From assembly GCF_036962685.1 (NCBI RefSeq), contig NZ_JBALOP010000003.1, positions 62,001 through 126,000 of the forward strand: 64,000 nt of DNA. The letters are read 5' to 3'. A program made the translations under genes and the position numbers. Positions 42,689 through 50,872 of this stretch are shown here, one piece after another (the first letter of the stretch is position 1; the number at the start of each line of letters is the position of its first letter). Under the pieces are notes generated by a model. That model saw only the letters and a list, made by a program, of their open reading frames with translations. It was not told where the DNA came from and did not search any database. This DNA is from Ferdinandcohnia sp036962685 (GTDB lineage: Bacteria; Bacillota; Bacilli; Bacillales; Bacillaceae_L).

Positions 42689-43774
42689 ATGGTGCAATCT
42701 TTTAAAAAGAACAGGTCGATTTATCTTTTTGTGTTCCTTGCACTACTTATTCTTAGTTCAAACTACACCTTGATGATTCTTCAGCCATTAGGACCTATTA
42801 CAGAACCACTCATATTGGCATCCTTATTCGATTTAACAATTGTGTTACCCCTTTTTTTCTATCTATTTGTAGTACGTAACAGACTTTCTTTAGTCACTTT
42901 ACTCCCAGTCATAATTGGCGGATTTTGGTTTGCTTATTTCATTGTTCCAAACCGTGAATTAGCCATATTTGATTATGTAAAATACGGGATATATGGACTT
43001 GAGGGTCTATTTATTGTTATTGAGCTGTTATTAGCAGCAATGTTATTACGCAAAATTCCTACACTCTATCAAAATTATAAAAAGCAGACAGAAATCGATT
43101 ATTACTACCCTACCGCAATGCGGAGGGCACTAAAAACTACGTTTGGACAGAAAAAACTAATCGATATTCTCGTCTATGATTTTTCAATCTTCTATTATGG
43201 ATTCTTTGCTTGGAAGAAAAAATGGGTGGACAGAACCCATACCCGTTCATTTACAATACACATAAATTCAGGATATTTTGGTCTTTTTATCATGCTTGTC
43301 CATGCAATGGTGATTGAGGTGATTGGCGTCCACTTTTTAATCGCCCATTTTTGGAGTCCAACTGCTGCGTGGATTTTTACGGCATTAGATTTGTATGCGT
43401 TGCTTTGGATTATCGCTGACTACCATGCTGTACGACTTTCACCCATTGTAATTAAAGATGATAAACTTTTTGCCCAGGTTGGAATCAGACGTGAAATTGA
43501 AGTTGATTTAAAAACCATTAAATCTATTCAACCAACCATCACCGGCAAAAAGGAAAGAGCGCGAGAAAATCATAGCTTTGCTATCACGTTACCAAATTTA
43601 TTTGAGGAGGACCCACAATTCGAGATTGAATTAACGGAACCAGTTTTAGCCTCCCTCCCATTTGGAATGAAAAAAGAAATGACGAAACTTTACGTAACAG
43701 TTGATGACAAAGAGGCTTTTTTACATGAAATGAGTAACTTGCTTGAAGAGAAAAACACTATCCGTGAATACTAA
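42689..43774 (+). CDS. Polytopic membrane protein, unrecognised
   Basis: A 361-residue protein with four N-terminal transmembrane helices (about 10-30, 40-62, 68-86, 100-122), a cytoplasmic loop containing YYYPTAMRRALKTTFGQK, two more helices (195-225, 228-250) and a C-terminal ~105-residue soluble domain of mixed beta structure. Similar proteins in bacilli have been mis-annotated as beta-carotene monooxygenases; no catalytic histidines support that. The soluble tail could be a PH-like domain. ATG 42689 follows GAGAGGGAGGC. Monocistronic with a terminator. Confidence 0.75.
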   Translation: MVQSFKKNRSIYLFVFLALLILSSNYTLMILQPLGPITEPLILASLFDLTIVLPLFFYLFVVRNRLSLVTLLPVIIGGFWFAYFIVPNRELAIFDYVKYGIYGLEGLFIVIELLLAAMLLRKIPTLYQNYKKQTEIDYYYPTAMRRALKTTFGQKKLIDILVYDFSIFYYGFFAWKKKWVDRTHTRSFTIHINSGYFGLFIMLVHAMVIEVIGVHFLIAHFWSPTAAWIFTALDLYALLWIIADYHAVRLSPIVIKDDKLFAQVGIRREIEVDLKTIKSIQPTITGKKERARENHSFAITLPNLFEEDPQFEIELTEPVLASLPFGMKKEMTKLYVTVDDKEAFLHEMSNLLEEKNTIREY

Positions 43775-43781
43775 CCACCTT

Positions 43782-43810
43782 ACCCGGCTTAATTTTGCCG
43801 GGTTTTATTT
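43782..43810 (+). terminator. Terminator after the 42689 gene
   Basis: ACCCGGC / GCCGGGT stem with an 8-nt loop, then TTTATTTTT. Confidence 0.85.
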
Positions 43811-43894
43811 TTGAGAAATGGCCTTACGAGGGGCTAGTCTATTCTACTGATTTCTTAATATACATATAGAAAGGCTGGCTTTAAGGATGTGAGT

Positions 43895-44266
43895 ATGATG
43901 AAGTCGTTCATTCATCGACGGAAGACTCTTTATCGAGCGTTGATCTTTATTGTTGTGTATCTTAATACATTATTAACATTTGCCATTTTATATATTTTGT
44001 TAGATTTACTTGATCTTGGTTCGGTGCATGACCATTATGCCTCTGATTCCCATCAGGAGCAGCCACTTGATATCGTGACACGCTCTTTATATTTTAGTGC
44101 CATTACCCTTTTATCGGTTGGATACGGGGACGTGACTCCATTTGGGATTTCAAGGGCTGTGGCAATTGCTGAGGCATTGATCGGCTATTTGTTACCTGTT
44201 GTGATCGTGATTCAATTTCTTCCTCCATTCCGAAATACGGAAGGGGAAAACTTTCCATATGATTAA
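43895..44266 (+). CDS. Two-TM potassium channel-like protein
   Basis: A 123-residue ion channel subunit: helix 1 at about 16-40, the pore helix and selectivity filter LLSVGYGDVTPFG, then helix 2 (AVAIAEALIGYLLPVVIVIQF). GYGD is the K+ filter. There is no RCK domain; the protein ends after a short tail. A tetramer would form a minimal channel. ATG 43895 follows AAGGATG; a GTG at 43889 is also in frame. Monocistronic; a family B repeat follows within 2 bp of the stop. Confidence 0.85.
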   Translation: MMKSFIHRRKTLYRALIFIVVYLNTLLTFAILYILLDLLDLGSVHDHYASDSHQEQPLDIVTRSLYFSAITLLSVGYGDVTPFGISRAVAIAEALIGYLLPVVIVIQFLPPFRNTEGENFPYD

Positions 44267-44268
44267 TA

Positions 44269-44489
44269 GAAAAGCGTAAGGCGCCCGGATTGAGGAACAT
44301 CGACTAACTACCGCCACGTCCTGTGGCGAACGTCGATGTCAGCACTTCCTCGAAAATGCTATGCATTTTCTTCGTGCGAGGATCATGCTGTCGAAGCTTT
44401 CCTTGTCCTGCGCAAGTCAAGCATAGACGACCCCAACCTTCCGAAGCGATTGGCTAGACCAGAGAGCCGATGGCACCTGAAGCTAGACA
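44269..44489 (+). repeat. Dispersed repeat family B, copy 2 (complete)
   Basis: The full copy: GAAAAGCGTAAGGCGCC start, hairpin CGCCACGTCCTGTGGCG (44312-44328), second hairpin AGCACTTCCTCGAAAATGCT (44341-44360), conserved TTCGTGCGAGGATCATGCTG, and GAAGCTAGACA end. The start-to-start spacing of the two hairpin cores (GCCAC to AGCAC) is 28 bp, identical to family A copy 2. Confidence 0.9.
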
Positions 44490-44493
44490 TTAA

Positions 44494-44524
44494 AATGAGC
44501 TACCCTAATTTAGGTTAGCTCATT
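44494..44524. terminator. Terminator after ribA
   Basis: A long stem AATGAGCTAcCCTAA / TTTAGGtTAGCTCATT, followed on the minus strand by TTTTAAT. It is placed just downstream of the ribA stop codon. Confidence 0.75.
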
Positions 44525-44529
44525 TGACT

Positions 44530-45276
44530 TTAGAATGGTTGTTCATCTTGTGCCATTTCGATTAGGTGACCAGCTTTCTCTACTTTTGTCCTCAAATATT
44601 TTCGATTATAATCAGATACATCTCCCCAGATTGGCATCCGTTCAGAAACATTCATTCCGGCATCCTTTAGGGCGTTCATTTTTCTCGGATTATTCGTTAT
44701 TAGCGAAACAGGTTTCGTGCGTAATGTTTTTAATACGCGAATCGCATCATCATAATTTCTGGCATCATCCTTAAACCCTAGTTGGATATTCGCTTCAACT
44801 GTATCTAAGCCATTTTCCTGAAGAATATAGGCCATCGCTTTACTGAATAATCCAATCCCACGCCCCTCATGATTAGCTAGGTAAAACAATGCCCCTACCC
44901 CATGGTCTACAATGATTCGCATCGATTGTTTTAATTGATATCCACAATCACACCGTTTACTTCCAAAAATATCACCTGTGTGACATATGCTGTGCATCCG
45001 AATTAGAGCCTCATCCGCATTTTCAAAATCCCCATATACTAAAACACTCGATTGCTGCCTTTCAGCTAGGTTTGTAGATGAAAGCTTTTCAATGATTCGA
45101 TTTGCATCAAGTGTCACTTCATCACAAAGAAGCCAACAATACCAATTGAAGAGGACAGTCTCCCCATCTAAATTAACAGGAAGCTTGATTGGTCCAACTA
45201 AATAAATGGCTTTATCTCCTCTTTCAATTAGCTGAATTTTTTCTTGTAGAATTGAAATAATTTCTTTAGATATCAC
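44530..45276 (-). CDS. ribA: GTP cyclohydrolase II (RibA domain only)
   Basis: A 248-residue stand-alone GTP cyclohydrolase II. Zinc ligands are C98, C109 and C111 in HSICHTGDIFGSKRCDCG; the active-site loop is NHEGRGIGL; the C-terminal SLITNNPRKMNAL is conserved. It hydrolyses GTP to the first pyrimidine intermediate of riboflavin synthesis. Most bacilli carry a RibBA fusion in the rib operon; this copy lacks the RibB half and stands alone, so it may be a second enzyme or serve another flavin-related pathway. No FMN riboswitch is seen upstream. Confidence 0.9.
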   Translation of the reverse strand: MISKEIISILQEKIQLIERGDKAIYLVGPIKLPVNLDGETVLFNWYCWLLCDEVTLDANRIIEKLSSTNLAERQQSSVLVYGDFENADEALIRMHSICHTGDIFGSKRCDCGYQLKQSMRIIVDHGVGALFYLANHEGRGIGLFSKAMAYILQENGLDTVEANIQLGFKDDARNYDDAIRVLKTLRTKPVSLITNNPRKMNALKDAGMNVSERMPIWGDVSDYNRKYLRTKVEKAGHLIEMAQDEQPF

Positions 45277-45393
45277 TTAAAAGTCCCCCTAATGAATTCG
45301 TTATGGCTAGTTTTTGATTTATGTATATGAATTATCCCATTGGCGCTAAATTGTTTACATCATTCCACTTGCTTTTTAATCGAAAAAGGGATA

Positions 45394-45411
45394 TAGTTAC
45401 CTAGGTAACTA
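45394..45411 (+). promoter_or_regulatory. Perfect 18-bp palindrome, probable MarR operator
   Basis: TAGTTACCTAGGTAACTA, symmetric through all 18 bases, ends 32 bp before the marR start codon. MarR-family repressors commonly bind such palindromes in their own promoters. Confidence 0.75.
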
Positions 45412-45443
45412 ATTTGCGAAGAAATATGCATTGAGGTGATTTT

Positions 45444-45863
45444 ATGCAAATAGGTCACACCCTGTTTCACGCAGTGCATCAATTGTCACGTCAGCTTACG
45501 AAACATGTGAATGAAACTTTGGAACCCTTCGGACTATTTAGCGCACAATGGTCCGTTTTATTTGTTTTAAAAACAAAAGGAACCTTAACACAAACTGAGC
45601 TATGTGACTATTTAACGGTTGAAGCGCCGCCTATGACAAGAAATATTCAAAAGCTTGTTAAGCTTGGATATGTAAGACAAGTTCAAGGAACGGACAAGCG
45701 GACGAAACATATTGAATTGACCGAAAAGGCTTTAGCTGAGTACCCAGATTGGGAGCTAGCCATGGTTGAAATGAATCAAAGGCTAGTAGAGAATTTCCCA
45801 AAAGAAATGCAGGACCAGCTCAATGGGCTTTTAAACCATTGGTTCCATCAAATTACCAAATAA
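45444..45863 (+). CDS. MarR-family transcriptional regulator
   Basis: A 139-residue winged-helix regulator: the dimerisation helix at residues 1-30, then the HTH and wing (TLTQTELCDYLTVEAPPMTRNIQKLVKLGYVRQV and DKRTKHIELTEKA). It almost certainly controls the MFS exporter behind it and itself, through the perfect palindrome upstream. ATG 45444 follows GAGGTGAT. Its 3' end is 17 bp before the start of the MFS gene. Confidence 0.9.
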   Translation: MQIGHTLFHAVHQLSRQLTKHVNETLEPFGLFSAQWSVLFVLKTKGTLTQTELCDYLTVEAPPMTRNIQKLVKLGYVRQVQGTDKRTKHIELTEKALAEYPDWELAMVEMNQRLVENFPKEMQDQLNGLLNHWFHQITK

Positions 45864-45880
45864 CAACAGGAGGAGTCATT

Positions 45881-47104
45881 ATGGGGAAACAAAAGCTTTG
45901 GACGAAAGATTTTCTCAACCTTTCTTTAAGTAACTTCTTTGTTTTTTTAACGTTTTATTATTTATTGGTTACATTACCGGTTTATACATTAAATGATTTA
46001 GGTGGAAATGAATTAGAAGCAGGACTCATGATTACTGTATTTTTATTTTCTGCAATTATCATCCGTCCATTTGCGGGACAATGGTTAAATACGATTGGAA
46101 GAAAGAAAGTCCTTTCTCTTTCCTTACTTATTTTCATGATCTCCTCGCTTTTTTATTTTTTCACTCCTTCCATTTATTCCGTTTTACTTTTACGTTTGTT
46201 TCATGGAATCGGATTTGGTATGGCAACAACAGCAGCTGGAGGAATCGTGGCAGACATTATCCCAGATTCTCGCAAAGGTGAAGGAATGGGATACTTTATA
46301 ATGTCAAACAACCTAGCTATGGTAATTGGCCCATTTTTAGGTTTAACACTAATGAATCAATCTGGAATGAATAGCGTGTTTATCGTGGGTGCAATTTGTG
46401 CCATTCTTGCATTACTAACAGGCTATTTTGTAAAAGTACCTGCAAGAGGAAAAGAAAAACCAACACATCAAGTAGCAGCGAAAACAAAATTATCGTTTTC
46501 GGATCTGTTTGAAGTTCCAGCGATTAAAATCTCAATTGTCGGTGGTTTATTAGGGATTGTCTACTCATCCCTCCTATCCTTCGTTTCCGTATACGCTCAG
46601 GAAATTGGATTATTAGAGGTTTCAAGCTTCTTTTTCATGGTATATGCAGTTGTACTTCTGATATCAAGACCGTTCACAGGAAGATGGTTTGACCAATATG
46701 GAGCAAATAAAATTGTTTATCCATCAATAGTAGTGTTTGCGATTGGAATGCTGTTCCTAGGTACTTCATCAACATCCTTTATGTTTTTAATTGCTGCGGC
46801 TTTAATCGGTTTAGGCTGGGGAACTTTATTTCCAAGCTTCCAAACAATTGCTGTTCAAGCTGCGGCGCCAAGACGCAGAGGTACAGCAACAGCTACGTTC
46901 TTATCAATCTATGACACCGGAATTGGTTTAGGATCCTCTATTGTCGGACTTCTTAGCGCAAAAATCGGGCTTGGTACGTTTTATTTCTTTAGTGGCTTTT
47001 ATGTGCTTCTCGGTATTGTGCTTTATTATTTTCTTCATGACCGTAACACAAAGCCAGCTGTTCAAACAAAACAAACCTATAACCAGACATCAGAGACAAT
47101 GTAG
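45881..47104 (+). CDS. MFS multidrug efflux-type transporter
   Basis: A 407-residue major facilitator with twelve predicted helices; motif A is present as RPFAGQWLNTIGRKKVL (loop 2-3) and a second version as RPFTGRWFDQYGAN (loop 8-9). The drug:H+ antiporter-1 group or a relative is likely. ATG 45881 has GGAGGAG upstream; a longer frame from 45839 overlaps marR and lacks a ribosome site. Cotranscribed with the MarR gene, pointing to inducible export of a small toxic compound. Confidence 0.88.
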   Translation: MGKQKLWTKDFLNLSLSNFFVFLTFYYLLVTLPVYTLNDLGGNELEAGLMITVFLFSAIIIRPFAGQWLNTIGRKKVLSLSLLIFMISSLFYFFTPSIYSVLLLRLFHGIGFGMATTAAGGIVADIIPDSRKGEGMGYFIMSNNLAMVIGPFLGLTLMNQSGMNSVFIVGAICAILALLTGYFVKVPARGKEKPTHQVAAKTKLSFSDLFEVPAIKISIVGGLLGIVYSSLLSFVSVYAQEIGLLEVSSFFFMVYAVVLLISRPFTGRWFDQYGANKIVYPSIVVFAIGMLFLGTSSTSFMFLIAAALIGLGWGTLFPSFQTIAVQAAAPRRRGTATATFLSIYDTGIGLGSSIVGLLSAKIGLGTFYFFSGFYVLLGIVLYYFLHDRNTKPAVQTKQTYNQTSETM

Positions 47105-47216
47105 GATAAAAAGGAGTTCCTTTTTATACCTTTTTTTAAGCAAAAAATTAGATTGGCATGGTATAAATGGGTATAATTATCATTGAATACTATTTTACAT
47201 AGGGAGTGATTGGGCA

Positions 47217-47780
47217 ATGTTCGATATTATTATTGTGGGTGCTGGACCTGCTGGTGCAAGTGCAGCATTATTTACTGCAAAAGCTGGAAAGAAAACATTA
47301 CTTTTAGATAGTGATAAAGGGATGACTAAACGCGCATGGGTTGAAAACCATTATGGCGTTATGGAAGTTGAAGGTCCAGCGTTAGTGGAAACTGGGCAAA
47401 AACAAGCTGCAAAATTCGGTGCTGAAGTTGTCCAACAAGCGGTTACTTCTGTTGAAAAAACTGAAAATGGTTTTAAGGTAGTAACTGAAAATGGTGAACA
47501 CGAAGGGAAATACGTCATTTTTGCAACAGGTGCTTTAACGGATGTCGCTGCAGCAGCAGGTGTTGCAACTAAAGAAGGCACGGAGCCACGTATTAAAACA
47601 GTTCTTGATGTTGATGCAGCTGGTAAAACAAATGTAGATGGCATTTGGGCTGCAGGTACATGTGCAGGTGTAAGTGTTCACACAATTATTACAGCTGGTG
47701 ACGGTGCTAAGGTCGCAATTAATGTAATCAGTGAAATAAATGGCGAACGTTATGTTGACCATGACGTATTGAAAAAATAA
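47217..47780 (+). CDS. Minimal thioredoxin-reductase-like FAD protein
   Basis: A 187-residue flavoprotein: FAD-binding GAGPAGASAA at residues 8-17 and the C-terminal FAD motif NVDGIWAAGTCAG. It corresponds to the FAD domain of thioredoxin reductase or AhpF only. The NADPH domain with its CxxC active site is absent, and the two FAD halves are joined directly. It is a natural short variant rather than a truncation: start, stop, ribosome site (GGGAGTGATT) and terminator are all intact. It probably needs a partner to supply electrons or acts as a flavin-binding protein. Confidence 0.8.
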   Translation: MFDIIIVGAGPAGASAALFTAKAGKKTLLLDSDKGMTKRAWVENHYGVMEVEGPALVETGQKQAAKFGAEVVQQAVTSVEKTENGFKVVTENGEHEGKYVIFATGALTDVAAAAGVATKEGTEPRIKTVLDVDAAGKTNVDGIWAAGTCAGVSVHTIITAGDGAKVAINVISEINGERYVDHDVLKK

Positions 47781-47793
47781 TAATTTGCATATG

Positions 47794-47827
47794 AAATCCA
47801 GGTGACTTTAATGTACACCTGGATTTT
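47794..47827. terminator. Bidirectional terminator
   Basis: AAATCCAGGTG / CACCTGGATTT, an 11-bp perfect stem with T and A runs on either side, between the convergent FAD protein and crcB genes. Confidence 0.9.
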
Positions 47828-48187
47828 TTACGTTATTATAAGGATACCTATAAAGGCAGAAATGGTACATATAACCGTCGATGAGGCAATGTATAGAAAA
47901 GCTTTCTTTGATTGATTAGAAAGAAATAATTGAATGGCTTCATAACCAAAAGTTGAAAAAGTCGTGAATGCTCCACAAAAGCCTATTCCTAGTAGTAACC
48001 AACACCATTCAGGAAGGATTTGAATTAGCTTCATCCCTGTTAAGATTCCTAATAAAAAGGATCCTGCAATGTTGATGAATAAGGTTGGATATGGGAATTT
48101 TGTTCCGGTTATCTTACCAATCCATATTCCCGCAAGATATCTGCATGCGGCTCCGACTGCCCCTCCGATTCCAACTAATATCATCAA
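47828..48187 (-). CDS. crcB2: Fluoride exporter subunit CrcB/FluC (second)
   Basis: A 119-residue, four-helix CrcB/Fluc protein: GGAVGAACRYLAG, the central Asn/Thr region TLFINIAGSFLLG and the phenylalanine-box motif GAFTTFSTFGYE. It overlaps the other crcB gene by 4 bp. In many bacilli the two subunits form a hetero-dimeric channel that exports fluoride. Confidence 0.92.
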   Translation of the reverse strand: MMILVGIGGAVGAACRYLAGIWIGKITGTKFPYPTLFINIAGSFLLGILTGMKLIQILPEWCWLLLGIGFCGAFTTFSTFGYEAIQLFLSNQSKKAFLYIASSTVICTISAFIGILIIT

Positions 48188-48567
48188 GACTCCTCACCTG
48201 CTTTTCGCAAAATAGCCAATCGATAGCCAATAAAAGAAAGCATGACTCCCGCAAAGAGACTAATAACGACATATAATAAGGCATGTCTGACATTTCCATC
48301 TTCTAATAAATGAACCACTTCAACTGAGAAAGTAGAAAATGTCGTGAACGATCCAATAAAACCTGTACCAAACATCAAGGATATTTTCGGATTTACATTT
48401 TTTTGATTAGCCAGAAAGGTTAATAACCATCCTAAACATAAACAACCAATTAAATTCACAGTTAAAGTTCCAATCGGAAAACCATTGGGGGCAGGTACCC
48501 ACTCGCCAAGTAAATAACGGCTAATAGCCCCAAGAAATCCACCGATCATCACAAAAAATACATTCAT
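48184..48567 (-). CDS. crcB1: Fluoride exporter subunit CrcB/FluC (first)
   Basis: A 127-residue, four-helix CrcB/Fluc protein with GGFLGAISRYLLGEW, TVNLIGCLCLGWLL and GSFTTFSTFSVE. It forms a two-gene operon with the following crcB. No fluoride riboswitch is seen in the short region upstream, in contrast to many crcB genes; a promoter must lie within 48568-48693. Confidence 0.92.
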   Translation of the reverse strand: MNVFFVMIGGFLGAISRYLLGEWVPAPNGFPIGTLTVNLIGCLCLGWLLTFLANQKNVNPKISLMFGTGFIGSFTTFSTFSVEVVHLLEDGNVRHALLYVVISLFAGVMLSFIGYRLAILRKAGEES

Positions 48568-48693
48568 CTAATCACTGCCCTTATTATGGTTAGAATATTA
48601 TACCATTTTTCAATGTGGGTCCTGAAATTTTTGAAACTATTTTTTTCCTACATACGTAATACACATATGGATAATAAAGAAAGAGGTATGCAA

Positions 48694-49518
48694 ATGGAAT
48701 CCAAACAAGTACTTGAAACTGAATTAGCAAAAATAGAAGCCTGGGAAAAAGGCCAAAGTGGATTATGGTTTTGGGAACGGATTGGGCGTATCCCATTTAA
48801 AATTCTTGATAAACTGACACCAAAGTTTATCCATGAAAAAATTGGTCTACTCCTCGATGAAATTGGCAGCTATATACAAACCGGTGGGAAATATCTGATT
48901 CAGGAAAAATCGATTTTAAATCTTGTCGAAAGCAAATCCAATACTTCAATCGAAAGCATCTCAGATATTGGGCAAATTCCACTTCAAGCTATGATTGAAG
49001 CCAGTCATGATCATGCTGAAAAATGGACAAAAGTGGCTACACTTCAAGGAGCAACAACAGGAATCGGTGGAATTTTTACACTTGCAGTCGATATTCCTGC
49101 ATTACTGGGAATGTCATTAAAAACTCTACAAGAAATAGCCATTATTCATGGATTTGACCCTAAAGAAAAAAATGAACGAATCTTTATCATTAAATGCTTA
49201 CAGTTTTCATCTGCAGATGTCGTTGGAAAGCAAGCGATTCTAAAGGAACTTTCAGCCTTTTATCACGGCAGAAATTCTTCTAACGAAATGATGTCGCAAC
49301 TTCAAGGATGGCGTGAGGTTGTGTATACATATCGTGATCAATTTGGTTGGAAGAAGCTTCTTCAAATGATTCCAATCGCAGGTATTATTTTTGGAGCCAT
49401 CTCAAACCGCTCCATGATTCAGGATCTTACCGAAGCTGGAAATATGCTATACCGCAAAAGAAGAATTTTAGAAAGACTGCAGGATGAATCTACAGCCTCC
49501 TTGTCGCCTCACTCGTAG
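48694..49518 (+). CDS. EcsC-family protein
   Basis: A 274-residue protein of the EcsC family (PF12787-like): FWERIGRIPFKILDKLTPKFI and the glycine-rich hydrophobic centre GATTGIGGIFTLAVDIPALLG, plus a second hydrophobic run near IPIAGIIFGAISN. Probably membrane-associated; the function of the family is not established, though named after a gene at the B. subtilis ecs locus. ATG 48694 fits AGAGG at 7 nt; 36 extra residues from 48586 would cover the promoter region. The terminator overlaps its stop codon. Confidence 0.82.
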   Translation: MESKQVLETELAKIEAWEKGQSGLWFWERIGRIPFKILDKLTPKFIHEKIGLLLDEIGSYIQTGGKYLIQEKSILNLVESKSNTSIESISDIGQIPLQAMIEASHDHAEKWTKVATLQGATTGIGGIFTLAVDIPALLGMSLKTLQEIAIIHGFDPKEKNERIFIIKCLQFSSADVVGKQAILKELSAFYHGRNSSNEMMSQLQGWREVVYTYRDQFGWKKLLQMIPIAGIIFGAISNRSMIQDLTEAGNMLYRKRRILERLQDESTASLSPHS

Positions 49519-49528
49519 GGGCTTTTTT
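49506..49528 (+). terminator. EcsC gene terminator
   Basis: GCCTC / GGGGC with loop ACTCGTA, followed by TTTTTT; the stop codon TAG lies in the loop and stem. Confidence 0.7.
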
Positions 49529-49618
49529 AAAATTAAAAATACAAGCTAACCCTGTTTTTCACTTTTTTTCATAAACTGAATAGGATAAAAAGAGACTACC
49601 AAAAGGAGCTATTAACTT

Positions 49619-50236
49619 ATGAAATGGAAAAATTACGGATTATGGGTCTCTCTTGCATCTATTCTATATATGGTGTTTAAAGACTTAGGCATGCAAATCG
49701 ATTTAACGACATGGGAAACATATGTGACGGCTATCATCGGTTTTCTTGCCGCACTAGGGATTATTTCTAACCCTGAAAAAGGAAAAGGATTTTTCGATAA
49801 GATTCCTGATACACCAGCTGAAGCTATTTCACAACTTACTGAGCAACTACAAAATCAGCCACCCACTAGTGGTTTGTCACCACATAATCTAAACCCAGGT
49901 AATAATCAACAATCACAAGGATATCCGCAACCACAACAAACGAATGTCAATCAACAACATCAAAATGCAATACAAAACTCCTCGAACCCATCAAACTTTC
50001 AACAAAATGAATATCAAGGCTACCCAACTCGACCTAATGAGGTTCAGCAAACCGATGCTAATCCAAACGGAGCCACTCATTCAAATGATGTCGAACAAAC
50101 ACAGGTTCAGCCAGAAGTGAATACACATACCGATCAATATGCAGAACCTTCATTTCAAGAGCAAACACCAGACAACACATCCTTTGACAGAACAAAAATT
50201 CATGGGATGCCAGCACCGCCAAATGAGCATATGTAA
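49619..50236 (+). CDS. Holin-like N-terminus with a long Gln/Asn-rich tail
   Basis: A 205-residue protein: two short hydrophobic segments (about 5-22 and 36-56) spaced as in phage-holin-like proteins (NYGLWVSLASILYMVFKDLG, then TAIIGFLAALGIIS). An unstructured tail of ~130 residues rich in Gln, Asn, Pro and Thr follows (QGYPQPQQTNVNQQHQ). No lysin or phage gene is nearby, so this is probably a domesticated membrane protein, possibly exposed at the surface. ATG 49619 follows AAGGAGC. Confidence 0.7.
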   Translation: MKWKNYGLWVSLASILYMVFKDLGMQIDLTTWETYVTAIIGFLAALGIISNPEKGKGFFDKIPDTPAEAISQLTEQLQNQPPTSGLSPHNLNPGNNQQSQGYPQPQQTNVNQQHQNAIQNSSNPSNFQQNEYQGYPTRPNEVQQTDANPNGATHSNDVEQTQVQPEVNTHTDQYAEPSFQEQTPDNTSFDRTKIHGMPAPPNEHM

Positions 50237-50248
50237 CGGGCTAAAAAG

Positions 50249-50276
50249 AAAGCACCTTCATCTTTAGGTGCTTTTT
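50249..50276 (+). terminator. Terminator after the holin-like gene
   Basis: AAAGCACCT / AGGTGCTTT, a perfect 9-bp stem ending in TTTTT. Confidence 0.9.
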
Positions 50277-50356
50277 CAATCATTTGATGAATAATTAACT
50301 GGCAAATATAAGAAAATATATATATAGAAACGACAAGTGTGGTGGATTAAACGAAT

Positions 50357-50824
50357 GTGAAGGCCGTTGAACGTATTTTTTGGAGTATTGCATTACCGGG
50401 GTTCGGACAATTATTAAATAAACAATATGTGAAAGGTCTTACCTTTATTTTCTTAGAGTTCTTGGTCAATACCTATGCAAATTTTAATGAGGCGATCATG
50501 CTTAGCTTCCTAGGTGAAACAGAGCAAGCACTCTCATCTATTGATTATGGATGGCTCATGTTTTACCCATGTCTTTACTTTTTCGCCATGTGGGATGCGT
50601 TTAAAGAAGCTGGAGGTGGAAAATCACCCTATTCCTTTTTACCATTTGCCTTCTGTGCTTATTGTGTGACGGTCGGCTTAATGGTTGCACCGAAAGCTAT
50701 TTTTTTTGGAATCACATTTGGACCAGTCTTTTTCCCAATGATTTGTGTTATTCCAGGGATTGTACTTGGACTACTCATAAGAAAGATTATCCTAACCTTT
50801 GGTAAGGAAGACGCTATAGCGTAA
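50357..50824 (+). CDS. Small polytopic membrane protein, unrecognised
   Basis: A 155-residue protein with three to four transmembrane helices. It begins ERIFWSIALPGFGQLLNKQYVKGL, a PGxGQ-type re-entrant motif seen in TM2 or DUF5683-like proteins. No function can be assigned. It starts with GTG 50357; a ribosome site is not obvious (GTGTGGTGG is the only purine-rich stretch). A strong terminator follows. Confidence 0.7.
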   Translation: MKAVERIFWSIALPGFGQLLNKQYVKGLTFIFLEFLVNTYANFNEAIMLSFLGETEQALSSIDYGWLMFYPCLYFFAMWDAFKEAGGGKSPYSFLPFAFCAYCVTVGLMVAPKAIFFGITFGPVFFPMICVIPGIVLGLLIRKIILTFGKEDAIA

Positions 50825-50836
50825 AATACATAAACA

Positions 50837-50866
50837 AAAACACGCTGCGTATGTACAGCGTGTTTT
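50837..50866. terminator. Bidirectional terminator
   Basis: AAAACACGCTG / CAGCGTGTTTT, a perfect 11-bp stem between convergent genes. Confidence 0.9.
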
Positions 50867-50872
50867 CCAATC

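Noticed and set aside
47351..47762. Minus-strand open frames (75 and 97 codons) opposite the FAD protein
   Set aside because: They are complementary to a clear flavoprotein gene and have no ribosome site.
48568..48693. Fluoride riboswitch upstream of crcB
   Set aside because: No match to the riboswitch core could be found in the short upstream interval.
49619..50236. Prophage remnant
   Set aside because: Only one holin-like gene is present; no integrase, terminase, structural or lysin gene is in the window.
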